DNA of 64,000 bases from Cryptomeria japonica (Eukaryota; Streptophyta; Pinopsida; Cupressales; Cupressaceae), in the NCBI RefSeq assembly GCF_030272615.1, contig NC_081413.1, forward strand, positions 144,562,476 to 144,626,475. Reading direction: 5' to 3'. Under the pieces are notes generated by a model. That model was not told the origin of the DNA and ran no database searches. It worked only from the letters and a program-made list of their open reading frames with translations. Made by a program: the position numbers and the translations under genes. Shown here piece by piece: positions 49,794-62,510 of this stretch (its first letter is position 1; each line of letters starts with the position of its first letter).

Positions 49794-52373
49794 TGTTGGC
49801 ATTGTGTTGTCATTGATGTCAACCAGTATGGGATGACTACCGGTATGAGAGATGTATGTGCACCACTATTAGGTAGGAGTTCAAGATGAGATATCCTTGA
49901 TATCACCTTGTGTTGCAGAACACCGGTAAGGTAAGAAAGAGCATGCAACTCAGAGGAATGATCACTACAGTCACCGATACACAAGTTAGTGCCTAACTTG
50001 TGTGGATGAGATGAATAGGTTACCGATATAGTGTTTTACCAGTAAGAAAAATGATGACAAATAGCAAGTGATGTGTTGACATGGGGAAGACAGTTCAACC
50101 AAGTGAGTAGCTACCAACTGGCAAAACTCATGATAATTATACAAACAGGATGTGCAAGGTGCTTGAGCTATTGTTTGTGATGAAGTGGCAGAATACTACC
50201 TAAATCACATCAAAACATGAGGAGAAGGATGAAAAAGTCATTAGTATATTGTGAGGTTGTAAAACAACATGACTCCCACTAGATGAAGATGTGGTCACCA
50301 TGTGAAGAGATGACTGACAGTGAATTTGCCCACACTGGATCACATGTGCCTGTTTGAAGATGACCTACAGAAACAAGGAAGTCACATGAGTGCATTGCAG
50401 GATGTAGATAACAAGGTGTCACTCCACTAGTAAGTGGAGCTTATCTCCTATTATGCATAGTGTGCATCATAGTTCCATGAGATAAGGAAGATGAGGTAAA
50501 GGCAGGTGTGTGGAGGCTCACACCGGATCTAATGGTGAATCAAAGGAATGCCTCAAGTGCATGAAATCAGGGATATGCACTGGACTAATTGAGAAGGCAT
50601 GTTAAGATGCTGATATAGATGAAGAGTGATGAGTTTGTCACTTTGACAAACTGGTTGTGATATGGTCCAATCTGATCAGGGAGAAGGCAAGGCTTAGCAG
50701 ATGCAAATAGAGGAAAATGGCCTGATTGAATATAGAGTTTGTTGAGGGTTGATGACATGGTGTCATCACAAGGTTTTACTGGTATGAATGTTCACCGATA
50801 ATATGGACAAGGTGTAGATGAAGAAGACTCCCCATTTGATGAAGATGTGTATAAGACAGGTTAGCAAGAGTGCTGACAAATTGCATAGTCCACTGGAAGA
50901 GAAGCAGAGTGCAAGGTTGATGATAGACTAGTTTGAGGGTTTAACTGATAGGGTTAGTATATCGGTAGATAAACCCAGTATTGGAGTTGGTCGGTGATTC
51001 AATCCATACTAACATAGAAAACCTAGTAAAGGTGAATGTTGACATAGATGCCCTAAAAAGATGAGGTGGAAAACATGCAGAGGTCGGTGGAGCACCATGT
51101 AGAGATAGATGTCTCTACTGTTGTACATTTATTATGGATTCCGTGATTTGTGGATCAGATCAGAAGAGTGTGGCTTGAGAAAGAATGAGCGACAAAGACA
51201 AATTAGGGAGTTGCTGGCACTTGGATCTAAGCAAGAAGATAAAATTGTGAGAAAACCTCGAGAAAGAAACAACAAAAACATTAATGGCATTTTGACAGAG
51301 GTAGGTTGAGAGACGAGGTTGTGGTTGCTAATATTAGAAGACGTGTATTAGAAGGTGCATTAGTGGCAGAGATGTAGAGTTGGCTATCTGGGAGATCAGA
51401 CCAGACAAGATCTGATTGGATTTGGTTTTCCTCGAGGTTGATGAGGAAACCCTAATTGCATGAGATTTGAATTGGCTTTTGGTGTGAAAACTAGGCTATA
51501 TATATGCAAGCCAAAGATATTGATAGTGCTGCTGAAGAGAAGAAGATAGTGCTGCTATGAAGTGATTGAGTGTTACTTTTGCATGTGAGAGCAAAATCAG
51601 TCAAATGCTCAATGAGTATATGAGAAGAGACTGAGAGTGAGGGAGAACCAGGTTGAGGTGTTCAACTGGTAGCAGTGCAAAACCAGTAGTGTCCATACCG
51701 ACAGGGAAGAAGTGAAAGAAGCTGCAGAGAAGAAAGAAATAGAACCGACATAGTATAGTACTAGTAAAGAGAAGAGCAGTGAGGAGAAGATCTAGTAGAG
51801 CAGAACAAAAGAGAGGTGAACCTGTAGAGTTTACCAACAAGTAGAGCAGTAGAAGAGTGAGCCAATGTAGTAGAGAAGGTGTCTCACTGATAGAGTGAAG
51901 TATATGAGATGGTTCCAAGATTCACTTGTAACAATATTATTAATTTTGTATTTGAAGTTATCTTTGAGATCACTGAGTTGTATCTCAGTGAAAGGGTTGT
52001 AGTGCAGGGGTTGTAGCCCATAAATCAATGAGGGGTTGGTGCTCCTTGGGTTGGTGCCCTAAATCATGGAGTTGTAGCTCCTTGGGTTGGTGCCCTAAAC
52101 ATTGTAACAAAATTTTGATTGTGAGGCTGGATTGGAGCAGTAGACTCCAACAACATTACTCACCGAGGTTTTTCTTATCTTGGGTTTTCCTCGTATATAC
52201 TGGTGTTATGTGATGTCCCTTTATGTGAATGCATTTGTGTTTAGTCTCCTCTCTAACCAGTAAGTCTATTATGAGCTAAATCTAATAACCAGTATGCTCA
52301 TATAGGATAGTTAAAAAGAAAAAATTAAGAACCCCTGATTCACCCCCCTCTTAGTGGTGCATTGTGTCTAACA
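49794..52373 (+). repeat. 3' LTR of element D
   Basis: 2580 bp, matching 26800-29376 throughout. Many differences are CG-to-TG/CA changes within ACCGGT words. Followed by the ACCTT duplication. Confidence 0.9.
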
Positions 52374-52543
52374 ACCTTTTCCTAAGAATGATGTCTTACT
52401 AAAATAATTATAGGAATAAAGCCTGGCTCATGCGAAAAGGCTGGTCAATCTATAAAAGTGAGATTTTATTACCTTTGTGATCATTATAAAAGTAAGCTAC
52501 TTCTAGAAAGATTAACAGAGAGGAAAACAAATTGTATTGAGAA

Positions 52544-54050
52544 ATGGACACTCCAGTGAGATTGACGACAATGAAGATTCAACAAGCTTTTCTTAGGAGG
52601 ATCAACATTGTTCGCCTTAAATGTTTGATGGGTATGGACAATGACTTAGTTATTATAATAGTGAAGTGGGTGCTTGGGAAGGATTTCCTTTCCAATGAGG
52701 ATAGACACATAGTGGACAATTATATTATGTTGTGCTTTGTGGGGTCTGTAATGGATTTGGGTGAATCAACATCCATTATAACCAAATTGACTCATGGGTT
52801 GTTGTAACGAAGTTAAGTAGCGGAACAACTTCCTATGCTAACCTTGAGAGGAGGATAATGAAATTTTTTTTACAGATCATTACAACAGTTACAAAAACTT
52901 AACAAAATTAATCAAAATATCATGCATACCACAACATAGTAACATAGGTAATTTACATGGGGAAAACCCTTTCGAGAGAAAAACCCCACACTCCAAAAGC
53001 AGCTCAATATATCATTCAACAATCAACAAGAGATTATAATATACTTGTAGAGAAAACTCTTCATAGGAGTACCACTAATCAGAGACTCAGAAGTAACTCA
53101 GTTTCCATAAGACTCTTATACACAACCTCTATCTCATACACCTCATATATAGGAGATACAATACAAGAAACTGTTAATTGGTATTACAAAACCATTGGCT
53201 AAAACGACCCAATAAAGTAGAGCCAACCTTATCTCTCTTCTAGATTCCCTATGATGTGTTAAAACACACATCAACATGTGTCTAATACATTTTATATTTT
53301 CTATTTTAGGATTACAAACTTCCAGAGGCCATAACTTGAGTACCATGTGTCCTATTGACAAACTGTTTGAAGCGTCAGAAAGCTCATGAAGTTCTCTATT
53401 TCCTTGTAAATAGATTTTCCATTTATGCCCCACTTTTGAAGGAATTTAAGGGCCTCTAAAGTCCTCAAAATTAAATTTAAACCTTTCATTGCACCCCTCC
53501 AAAATGAAACTTTAATATCTTACAAACTAGTTGTGATCTTTTGATGTAACTTTACCGAAATGCTTATCTAGCCAATCAGAAGCTTCAGGGAGAATTTTGC
53601 ACCATTTTATGCTCAAATGAAAACTTAATATAAATATTAACCTCATGCAAATGCAAGGTTGAGACACTATTTTTCCCAATAGTTATTTGGAGATGAACTC
53701 ATTGGTGGACTAGACTGGGTTCTAAGACACACATAGTATGGGGTCAGGCTTCCTACCACAATCAATTTGAAAGATTTTGAAGAGAGAGATGTAGTAGTGA
53801 CCTAGCTTAATTTTGTGAGTAACTTTAGTACCATGTACCTAGAAGAGCACAAAGACCATTCCCCTTTTGCATGTGAGTTTCTCAAGAAGCTCTCAGGACA
53901 AAACCCAACTCCGAATATTGGCTAGATTAAAGAATTCAAGGTCCTTGTTTTTGATAGGAGTGTAAAATCTGAAGGAGACAAGTGGTCAAATGATTTCAAC
54001 TTCGAGGATGAAGATGAGGATGAGGATGACAGCCAAAATGGGTCTGACTG
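52544..54050 (+). pseudogene. Unrecognised protein frame interrupted by solo LTR E
   Basis: The frame from ATG 52544 (MDTPVRLTTMKIQQAFLRRI) stays open into the solo LTR at 52803. When the LTR and one TSD copy are disregarded, the frame on the right side (FGDELIGGLDWVLRHT) is in phase with the left. It then has stops near 53729 and 53801, and a later part with EEHKDHSPFACEFLKKLSGQ and an acidic tail (FEDEDEDEDDSQNGSD) ending near 54050. I do not recognise the family: it could be an old host gene or a transposon ORF. Confidence 0.45.
52803..53681 (-). mobile_element. Solo LTR (E), TSD GTTGT/GTTAT
   Basis: 879 bp, TGTAACGAAG ... TTTTTCCCAATA. Flanks are GTTGT (52798-52802) and GTTAT (53682-53686), 4 of 5 identical. 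GAGAGGAGGATAATGAA at about 52847 corresponds to the reversed C-rich U5 block. The terminal CAATA is probably a decayed CAACA. Confidence 0.65.
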
Positions 54051-54059
54051 ACTTAGGAA

Positions 54060-55847
54060 ACTCTCTCTTTTTGTTGCTACAAATTACCTGCACCAACCAA
54101 AAAAAGAAAAAGAAGAAACAACAATATTTTGTAATTTTGTCTTTTTGAAAACAATGTGTATAATCTTGTGTTATTACAGCCTCTTAAAAATATACAAATG
54201 AATATATATATGACTTTTACAAGATTTTTTCATGCACATCAACTTTTTTCTCCCTTGCATGGAATTTTAATTTTGATGATTTAGAAAATAATTTCAGATT
54301 ATGCTTGTCTTTTTCTTTTCTCCTAATAAAAAAAGGCTATTGTTTATCATATATAGGAACTGGTAAATGGAAAGGAGATATCTATTTTGCAGTATTTTTT
54401 ATTGATTTATCTATTTCTTCTTTTACCCTTTTAGCTTTCCTTATTCTTGCAATGTCATTTTTGGAAATTCATGGTGCTTCGGGAATGATTTGTAAAAGAA
54501 AATTGGAGGACACAAAAGCTTCCATCGTACAAAACATGCAAATAAGGCACTTAGGGAAAACACCAGCTATACAAACCTATCGAAAAAGACAAGAACACAC
54601 TTTGTAGCACTTATTTGAATTTTTTTAGCTAACCTAACCTACTCTAACTGAATTTGTCCTTAAAATAAATGAAACCATTAACAGGTTTTTAAAAATAACT
54701 TCCCTTTCACTCTAGATTCTTTTTCCTTTCAATTTTATGGAGATGCCAAAAGGGTTAGGTGTGCAATGGACACTTGTTAAGGGATTTTTTGTATCTTCTA
54801 GGAATAATAACATTTGTAAAACTAGTAAATGCACACCCTATAGATGATATAATGAATGCCTTTGATTGAATATTCGTGTGAGGGTTGAATGTGATGTGAT
54901 CAAATATTTTTGCAAGGGACATCTCTTTTTAGGGTTCGTGTCTTCATTCAAATCGGATTCAAGCCAATTTTGAGCTTCTCGACCTCCTTGGATGGGTTTT
55001 TGGGAAATTGACAATTTTCTACTCGTTTTGATAGACCCTTAGTTGCAAATGTTGAGGATAATAGTTCTAAATCATTCTAGAAGCTATCATCATTGACTTC
55101 ATTTGTCTTTGGGTTATGCACTTATATCTTTGTCTTGTGTGGTTGTTGGTTATCTTTGTCTCAAACTATTGAGTTTTTCATGGGGAAAACCTTTTGTGGA
55201 GTTGGGGACAAGCTTTCAAAGGCTTCCTCTTGCGATGCACCTAGGATTATAATTTTCAATAGAGCATCAGTCTATGAAATTTCTTCCTTTTGTTGATTTA
55301 GATAAAATGAGCATCAAACTATTGGTTCTTCTTTATAGAGAGAGATTGTTTCTAGAAGCATAATGTTTGTTGGGAAGAAAATTTCATAGAAAGGAAGAGG
55401 GAAATGCCAATCTTGGTCAAGAGCCATCTCTTCTATGGAACAATTTTCTTTATTTGGATTTTTTAGTGCCCATTAATTGGGAGACTAAGGTTAGTGATTC
55501 TGCCTTCTATTCTTCTTCACGGGCTTGCCATTTCTCCATCTCGAAATCCTCCAACTGCTAATGAAAGTTGTGCAACATCTCATTATCCATTTATGGGTAT
55601 TTATGGAAATAGCCATCCATTACTCCTTTAGGTAGATAAAATATTCAACTAGAGAAGGTATCCTAGGGTCCTACCAGGCATGCCAAGAAAAAATATTGAT
55701 ACCCAAAAATTGGCTTTTGCTAATCTTTCAAGGGCAGTTCAGGAAGTTCAGAAGTGTGAGACTAGATGTGACATATGAAGCAACCTTCAATATTTTAGAA
55801 GATGACTCTTTGTCTAAAAGGGGATTTGGAAAAGGAGAAGGAAGACC
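54060..55847. other. Unassigned DNA
   Basis: A 100-codon open frame at 54305-54607 has a hydrophobic stretch (SSFTLLAFLILAMSFL) but no known motif. From 55140 to 55560 plus-strand frames are fairly long and could be a decayed coding region. Nothing can be named. Confidence 0.35.
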
Positions 55848-56971
55848 TGTTAGACAATTTAGATAACTAGAGGACAACTAAGAGGGGGGAGTGAATCAGT
55901 TGTCACCAGATTATAAGACTTTAAGCATTTAAATCCTTATTACTAGAACACATAAACTTAATACCAAAATGCATAAACCAAATACCGAAATGACTGATAA
56001 ATAATTTAAACATAAACATAAATCACAGAACACTTACGATCCATCTATAATACATGACACCCAGATTTGTACGTGAAAAACTTGGAAAAGGGAAAATACA
56101 TGGTGGGAAGCCCACCCACAGTCAGAGAATACTTTTGCAGCAAGTATGTGATTACAATATTAGGCACCTGCACATGTAGGAAGGCCAATAACCTATATCA
56201 TACTATTCATCACAAAAAGGAGCCTCAGTGACTACATAAACATCGAACTACAATCCAGAAAGAAGAGTTAACTGCAAGTATAACATCTCCTATGCCTGAG
56301 TACAGTTCCAATTAAGCTCAATAGAAGAGGCTTTAAACCTCTCTTACAAACCTAATTCGATCACCTATGATCAACCAAACCTTCTACATATAATTACAAC
56401 ATTATTTGCACATAGATCATCCCATAACTTTGACCTATCAACCCATGATCTATAAAGAGATCATACATCATATTTATACCAACCCGAGACCTAAACAATT
56501 AGGTCGGCCACCTAAAAGATAATACAATAAATTCATAACATAAACCCATAATCCAATGATCAACCAATTTGGCTTAGGCTGAAAATAATACAAACCAATC
56601 ATTAAATCCCACTGATAATGCATTAGGAACATCCTCCAACACGTTACAAAAACCGGTCATTAACCTAGATAACATTGGATCCAAAATAGGTTGGCATAAA
56701 CCAAATCCAACACCATAGATAAACTTGAACATAACCAAGATAACCAACAACATCCTGAAAGCCATCTAGAAGCCACACCAACACCACTTATCACGTGCAT
56801 CAAAAGATCTTCAACAAAGCTCTGTCGATAAAACCCTTACCGATGACCAAAAGGCTTACTAGAACAAATGATAGCTCTTGAGTGATCAAATCCTGAACCA
56901 ATTGATCATGAAACACATATGAATATCATGAATGACATATCCAAATTATTTCCATAAACCAAAGCATACAG
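55848..56971 (-). repeat. LTR (F) of a Sirevirus-like element, interrupted by G
   Basis: Starts TGTTAGACAATTTAG and includes GAGGGGGGAGTGAATCAG. It aligns with 56972 to about 58090 along its whole length and stops in CCAAAGCATACAG, where the next LTR begins, while the counterpart continues. So G inserted into F; the rest of F is not found. Confidence 0.7.
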
Positions 56972-58220
56972 TGTTATATAGTTCAAATAATCGGAAGACA
57001 ACTGGGAGGGGGGGCGAATCAGTTGTCACCAAATTACTAGAACTTTAAGAAATTCAAACTTTAATATTGAAACACATAAGATCGATACTGGAATGCATAA
57101 ACTAATTACCAAAATAAAATATATACTAATTAAGCATAAGAAACAATTAGAGAATAAATAACATCCACATGACACCAAGATTTGTACGTGAAAAACCCGA
57201 TAAAGGGAAAAACCATGGTGGGAAGCATACCCACAGTCAGATAATACTTCTACAGTAAGTATGTGATTGCAAATTGAGGGTCCTGCACTTGCAGGAAGGC
57301 CAAGAACCTAGAGCACACTTCTCATTACAAAAGGAGTCTCACTGACTACATAAAAATCCAGACTACAATCCGAAAGGAAGAATGAACTACAATGATAGCA
57401 TCTCCTATGCTTGAGTACAGTTCCAGTTAAGCTCAATATCAGAGGACTTAATCCTCTTATATAAACCCAATTTGATCACCAATGATCAACCAAATCCTCT
57501 GCATGAATGATTATTACACTATTTGCTCCTATATCATATCCATGATCATCCCTTCCTATATGATCTACAATGAGATCTTACTTCATATATATACAAACCC
57601 TCAACCATAAACAATAAGGTTGGCCACCAAACAATAAATCTTATTACATAATTACAAAACATGTTGGCCTAAGACCAAAAAAATAATATCCAACTCATAA
57701 GACATCCCAGAAACACATCCAGAAGTCTAATCAACATGTTACATTAAGCCAGTCCATAACCTAGATAGTATAACCTAGAATAGAATAGGTCTAGTACTAA
57801 ATGCAATGATCCCAATCAGCCAAGTATCAAACGCAATCACCATCAATATCCTAAATCTCTACTAGAAGCTTCACTAACACCAATTATGCATAACATCAAA
57901 AGATCTTCAACAAATCTCTACCGGTGAAACCCTCACTGGATCAACAAACTAGACTTACCAGTATATAAGATAGCATTCGATCACCAAATCAAAATCAAAT
58001 GACTGAACATGAATCTGAGTAACATGAATAGCATATCTAAGCCAATTCCATTAGCCAAAGTATACCAGAGCATATAGGATCATCATGATATAATTCAACT
58101 AGAAACCAAACAACCTATCGAGACCAAAAGGATATTGGTAAAGCAACCAAAACAACTAGGGTTGACATCAATGACTAAACATAAATGCAACACATAATCA
58201 ATTCCTCCAAATGGCCAACA
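56972..58220 (-). repeat. 3' LTR of G
   Basis: 1249 bp. It contains GGAGGGGGGGCGAATCAG, the reverse of the C-rich U5 block, close to its left end, as in F. Confidence 0.8.
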
Positions 58221-58440
58221 ATCTCCCCCTTTGGAATTGACTAAAATACTAGATGTGAAAAACATCCAAGTGCCAAGAAATGCCAAATAAATCTCCCACA
58301 CAAGAATATAGCAATAAGGTTTTGATCCATACTCTCCCTATAGATGATATCTCAATTAAGTTCTACAAATTCCTCCCCTGAATGTATATATCTCCTTAAG
58401 TTTTTAACATGAATATCTCTCCCCCTTTGACATCAATGCC
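58221..58440 (-). other. Polypurine tracts of G
   Basis: The minus strand reads TTCCAAAGGGGGAGAT next to the LTR and GTCAAAGGGGGAGAG near 58422. Two Sirevirus-type PPTs. Confidence 0.75.
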
Positions 58441-58587
58441 AAAGATCTGACAAAAATATCAAAACAAAAACATAAACTATTGAATCACAAAACTAACTAT
58501 TCCCCTTGAGCAGTAGCATCACCACATCAATCCAGAATGAATAATATATTTAATAATGCATACTGGACTAGTGGCAAATAGCATCGA

Positions 58588-59740
58588 TCAATTTTCTGTT
58601 GGAGGGACAAAAACCCCTAATCTATCTCTGAGGTACTCAAATGATTCTTTAGGCAAAGGTTTAGTGAAAATGTCTGTAATTTGCTCTTTAGTGTTCACAT
58701 AAACCAATCTAACTTCATTTTCTTCCACCTTCTCCTTCAAAAAGTTATACTTGATAGATATGTGCTTTGTCTTAGAGTGAAATACCAGATTCTTTGATAT
58801 GTCTATAGCACCAGAGTTATCACAGTGAATAACTACTGGTCCAATGCAATGCACTTTTATATCCTTCAACATTTGCTTCATCCATAGAACTTGTATATAG
58901 TTAGTAGAAGCAACAACATACTCAACTTTAGAAATAGATAAAGAAGTACATGACTATTTCTTGTTGATCCATGAAATAAGTTTCTTTCTAAGAAAGAAAG
59001 CTCTGCCAGAAGTACTTTTCTGACCATCAACATCACCTGCCCAATCTGCATTTGTATATGCACATAGAGTAAAGTCATCATCTTTAGGGTACCATAAACC
59101 ATATTCAGATGTTCCTTGTAAGTATCTAAAAATCCTTTTGACTGCACTCTCATGATTTTCTCTAGGATTACATTGATATCTTGATGCAATGCAAACAACA
59201 TTCATTATATTTGGTCTAGTCTGAGTCAAATATAGCAGATCTCCAATCATAGACTTGTACCTTGAAGGATTTACTGGTGTAGATTCATCTTTCCTTGTCA
59301 ATTTCTCACTTGTAACCATAGGAGTACTAACCAGTTTAGAGTATTTCATACCAAATTTCTTCAACATCTCCTTAGCATACTTAGATTGATAGATGAAAAT
59401 ACCTTTATCAGTCTAAGTAATTTGCAAACCTAAGAAGAATTTCATTTCCCCAATCATAGACATCTCAAATTCTTTCTCCATATTGTTAAAAAATTCCATA
59501 CACAAGTTATCCTCACCTCCAAATGATGTCATCAACAAAGATCTCAATAATCAGTATATCATCATCAGTGACTTTATAATATATATTACTATCAGTATTA
59601 CCTTTAGTGAAACCAAGCTTCAAAAGATATTTGTCCAACCTTGCATACCAAGCTCTAGGTGCCTGTTTCAATCAATATAAGGCTTTCTTTAACCTGCAAA
59701 CCATATTTTTATCATCTGAAAGTGAAAAACCATCAGGTTG
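58588..59740 (-). pseudogene. RT (C-terminal) and RNase H of Ty1/copia element G
   Basis: Enters in mid-RT with PDGFSLSDDKNMVCRLKKAL, then a LKQAPRAWYARLDKYLLKLG block and the catalytic box IEIFVDDII followed by a frameshift near 59520. Next come FEMSMIGEMKFFLGL-like sequence and RNase H: STPMVTSEKL, YKSMIGDLLYLTQTRPNI, FTLCAYTNADWAGDVDGQKS, then a shift near 58950, VVIHCDNSGAIDISKN, TKHISIKYNFLKE and the end DIFTKPLPKESFEYLRDRLG before the stop at 58588. Blocks and order are those of copia pol. 'YTNADWAG' carries Asn where Asp is usual. Confidence 0.92.
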
Positions 59741-59743
59741 TGT

Positions 59744-60900
59744 TGTTCACCAAAAGTGATAAACCCAAGTACACCTGCAATTGATCTATGAAGTAGCCAA
59801 TTCAATCTATGAAGAACCTCAAGGCTTGGACAACATAACAAGGATATGGATCCTTCTACTCTTCAGGTTGCCTTTGATGCTTAAAATTAAACCCATTACA
59901 CACCTATGACAACATCAATAAAGAAGATAGATCTCATAAACGGTTCAAAAACAAGGAGGGTACTGTAGATAGGCTAAAACCACTTTGACAACTCAACAAC
60001 GTTTGAATCATGAGATGGAAGGACACTACCATAGAATAGAAAACAAAAGATATTCTGATTTGATTTTAAATTTCTTGTGCAAATAACTTCTAATTGTAAT
60101 AGATCAGTGCCTTCATCTAGGCATAGAGTCAACACAAATGGCCACAAACAAAATCCAAGTTGCAGATCAAATTCACTGAAAGTATATCCCTGTATTAATG
60201 CTTGGCATTAATACATTCTGAACTTCAAATCAAAAGATCATACAAATCCAAACATTAATTTAGAATTCCCAATTTCTACTCATTGAATTTAAATCCTTTA
60301 TGTAAAGGATGCATAAGAATAGGAAATACACTCTCCCTTGGAGAAGATAAATTCAAAATCCCTTGAAAACTGAATTTATTGAAATTGAAAAAATGCTTGA
60401 AGACAATCCAATGGAAATGTATATATGGCCCACAACTAAGAATTTGCAGCTAAACGTATCTATTCCATGATAGAAAGAAAGAGAACATCAACAATTACAA
60501 CTCATAAAATTAAAATGCACCAGACTGGAACCCCTCTTGGAAATATCCCTTAGAGAATTTATCAAAAATTGGAACCCCTATAATTGAGAAGAATTGAGAA
60601 TAAGAAGGAAGAGGGAAAATAATAGATTTCATCCAAACAAGCCCAGTGTCTCCTTTGTCCCTAACTGCAAAAATATATTCTACATTCCCATGGAAACTGC
60701 TCCCAAAATATCTGATCTTTGTTAAACATAACTGCATAATTGGATTCCTCACTCTGAGAGCTTTTCAACAATATATAATACTTCATATTTTGGCCAAAAA
60801 TAGACCTCTAAGCGAATTAATTTATCAACATGTGCACATCATTTAAATTTTTCAATTTTTAATATCGTTTCAACTATATATTTAATATGCATTTAACTTT
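59744..60900. other. Unassigned DNA right of G
   Basis: GTTGTTCACCAAAAG (59742-59756) resembles the reverse of the D1 PBS (...GGTTCACCAAAA) and is followed by TGATAAACCC, so an LTR of another minus-strand element may start here. No second copy or coding supports it. Confidence 0.35.
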
Positions 60901-61590
60901 GATTTTTTTGCTCTGATTGTGCCCTGACGTCTTGCCACGTGTCGGTCTTTGATTGGTCGATAGGGTTGATTGGATGCCACCTGGGATGACACCTCATCAC
61001 CGCCACTTGTCTGTCCACCTGTCGCCATCTATGCACCACATCATTGCCACCTAGGCACCATCAGGACGGGACCCGCCTGCTGGATATCTGATTGTACCTG
61101 CCACCTAAGTGCCACCTGGCTTTCACCATTTTGCATTTCACCTTTCGCCATTTTGCGGCCTCTAACAAGTGAGCATCTCACCTTCGCGAAGTAGCATGGA
61201 TCGTTCGATCTCCTGAAACATGCACGATCTTTAGCCTGCTCAATTTTTGGAAATGCTTTTCGCCATTTCGCGACCTCTAATGAGTGAGCATCTCGCCTTC
61301 ACGAAGCAGCACGGATCATCGATCCACCTCGGACATGATTCCTGGTTAAGTCGGCCTTTCTCTACAAAATTCTGCCCGTCTGCCTCAGGAAGCGTGCATG
61401 CGTGGGGTCCACCTGTCGCCATCTATCACCTCCTTCGGTCGCCTTGGGATCCATGCCCGTGCATGGGCCCACCTTGGGTGCCCAATGGGCATCGTCTGTC
61501 AAAAGCCTTGATGGCTTTGACATATTATATTAGTGGAGATTTACGTTTAAATACCAAAAGGTTACCCTCCACAGTGAATGTGGGATAATG
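60901..61590. repeat. GC-richer block with imperfect tandem duplication and cis-element cluster
   Basis: TGACGTC (60925-60931), CCACGTGTC (G-box, 60935-60943) and ATTGG (60952-60956) lie within 32 bp. The units 61143-61222 and 61258-61337 are imperfect direct copies of about 80 bp at 115 bp spacing. CCACCTGTCGCCATCTAT occurs near 61016 and 61410. It may be the U3 of an LTR or a host promoter. No gene is recognised. Confidence 0.55.
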
Positions 61591-61599
61591 CATTATACC

Positions 61600-62510
61600 T
61601 GGGAATGCATTTTGAAGCAATTTCTGCAACTTTAATGGCATTTTTATCATTTTGCTGAGCTAAAGACACCTTCCTTTATTTCCATGTAGGGGAGGATGCT
61701 ATTACTTTTGGCATTATCCCATGTTTCAATAGCCTCTATCACCAATCACGTAGGAGGGGACTTGCTATTTTATTCATGCTAAAGGAGAGAAGACACCATG
61801 TGATCATTTGGAACTGCAGGCTGCCATACACCATCACATTGCATTTGCCCTTTCACTGACCAGAGACTTTCACATGGGGAAGGAGGTTTTACACCCAACA
61901 AACTGCATTGTTTTCTAAAAAACTCTATCTTCTCACATGGCACGCAGGAGGAGAACAACATTCTGACTTGGCAATGCCTCTACTTTGAGACTTCAATGCT
62001 GCCTTTAAGGCCATCCACACCCAGGGGAAGTCTGTGGCATCTTACCTTGCCAAATATCATTTGCACAAACTTGCTTGAATGCCCTTTTTCAACAGTCACG
62101 TGGGAGGCTATTTTCAAAGTTCTACTACACTCCAAAACACCACGTCCAGCAAGCATTCTAGCATTTGCTTTATAGTTTTCATTGTTCTTCATAAACCATG
62201 CAGAACTTTATGCTTGGCAATGTGCATTCATCAAAGTTTTCTAAGAACCTATTCCAACGCCTTCTCCAAACACCAGTCATGTGCCACGTGAAGGAGGGAA
62301 GACTTGACAATTTGTTTGCTTGAAATGTTTTTAATGTTGCCATTTGTTTGAAACGTTTGCTGCTATTGTATTGCCTCCCCTGCAACTCAGAGGATCCACG
62401 CATGGGAACTAGAGGATATGATTGGCATTCAATTGCTAATTTCATTACTCCATGTTTTGATAAGGCTTTTACGATGCCATATGAGGGGGAAATTGATTTG
62501 TAACTGAGAA
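61600..62510. repeat. Degenerate tandem-like region
   Basis: Words of the type TCACGTGGGAGG/TCACATGGGGAAGG recur near 61747, 61871, 61936, 62097 and 62284. CCCATGTTTCAATAGCC near 61720 has a diverged partner near 62451. Spacing is irregular. No gene is seen. Confidence 0.4.

Larger units (their letters stand above)
56972..59743 (-). mobile_element. Truncated Ty1/copia element (G)
   Basis: The 3' LTR (56972-58220, TGTTATATAG ... ATGGCCAACA), PPTs and the RT/RNase H end of pol are present. The element ends at about 59735-59743 in mid-RT, so its gag, protease, integrase and 5' LTR are missing. The 5 bases before it are TACAG; no matching copy is visible on the right. Confidence 0.82.

Noticed and set aside
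61240-61588. Overlapping frames on both strands in the GC-richer block.
   Set aside because: They arise from fewer stop codons in GC-richer DNA and run across the imperfect tandem duplication without a conserved motif.
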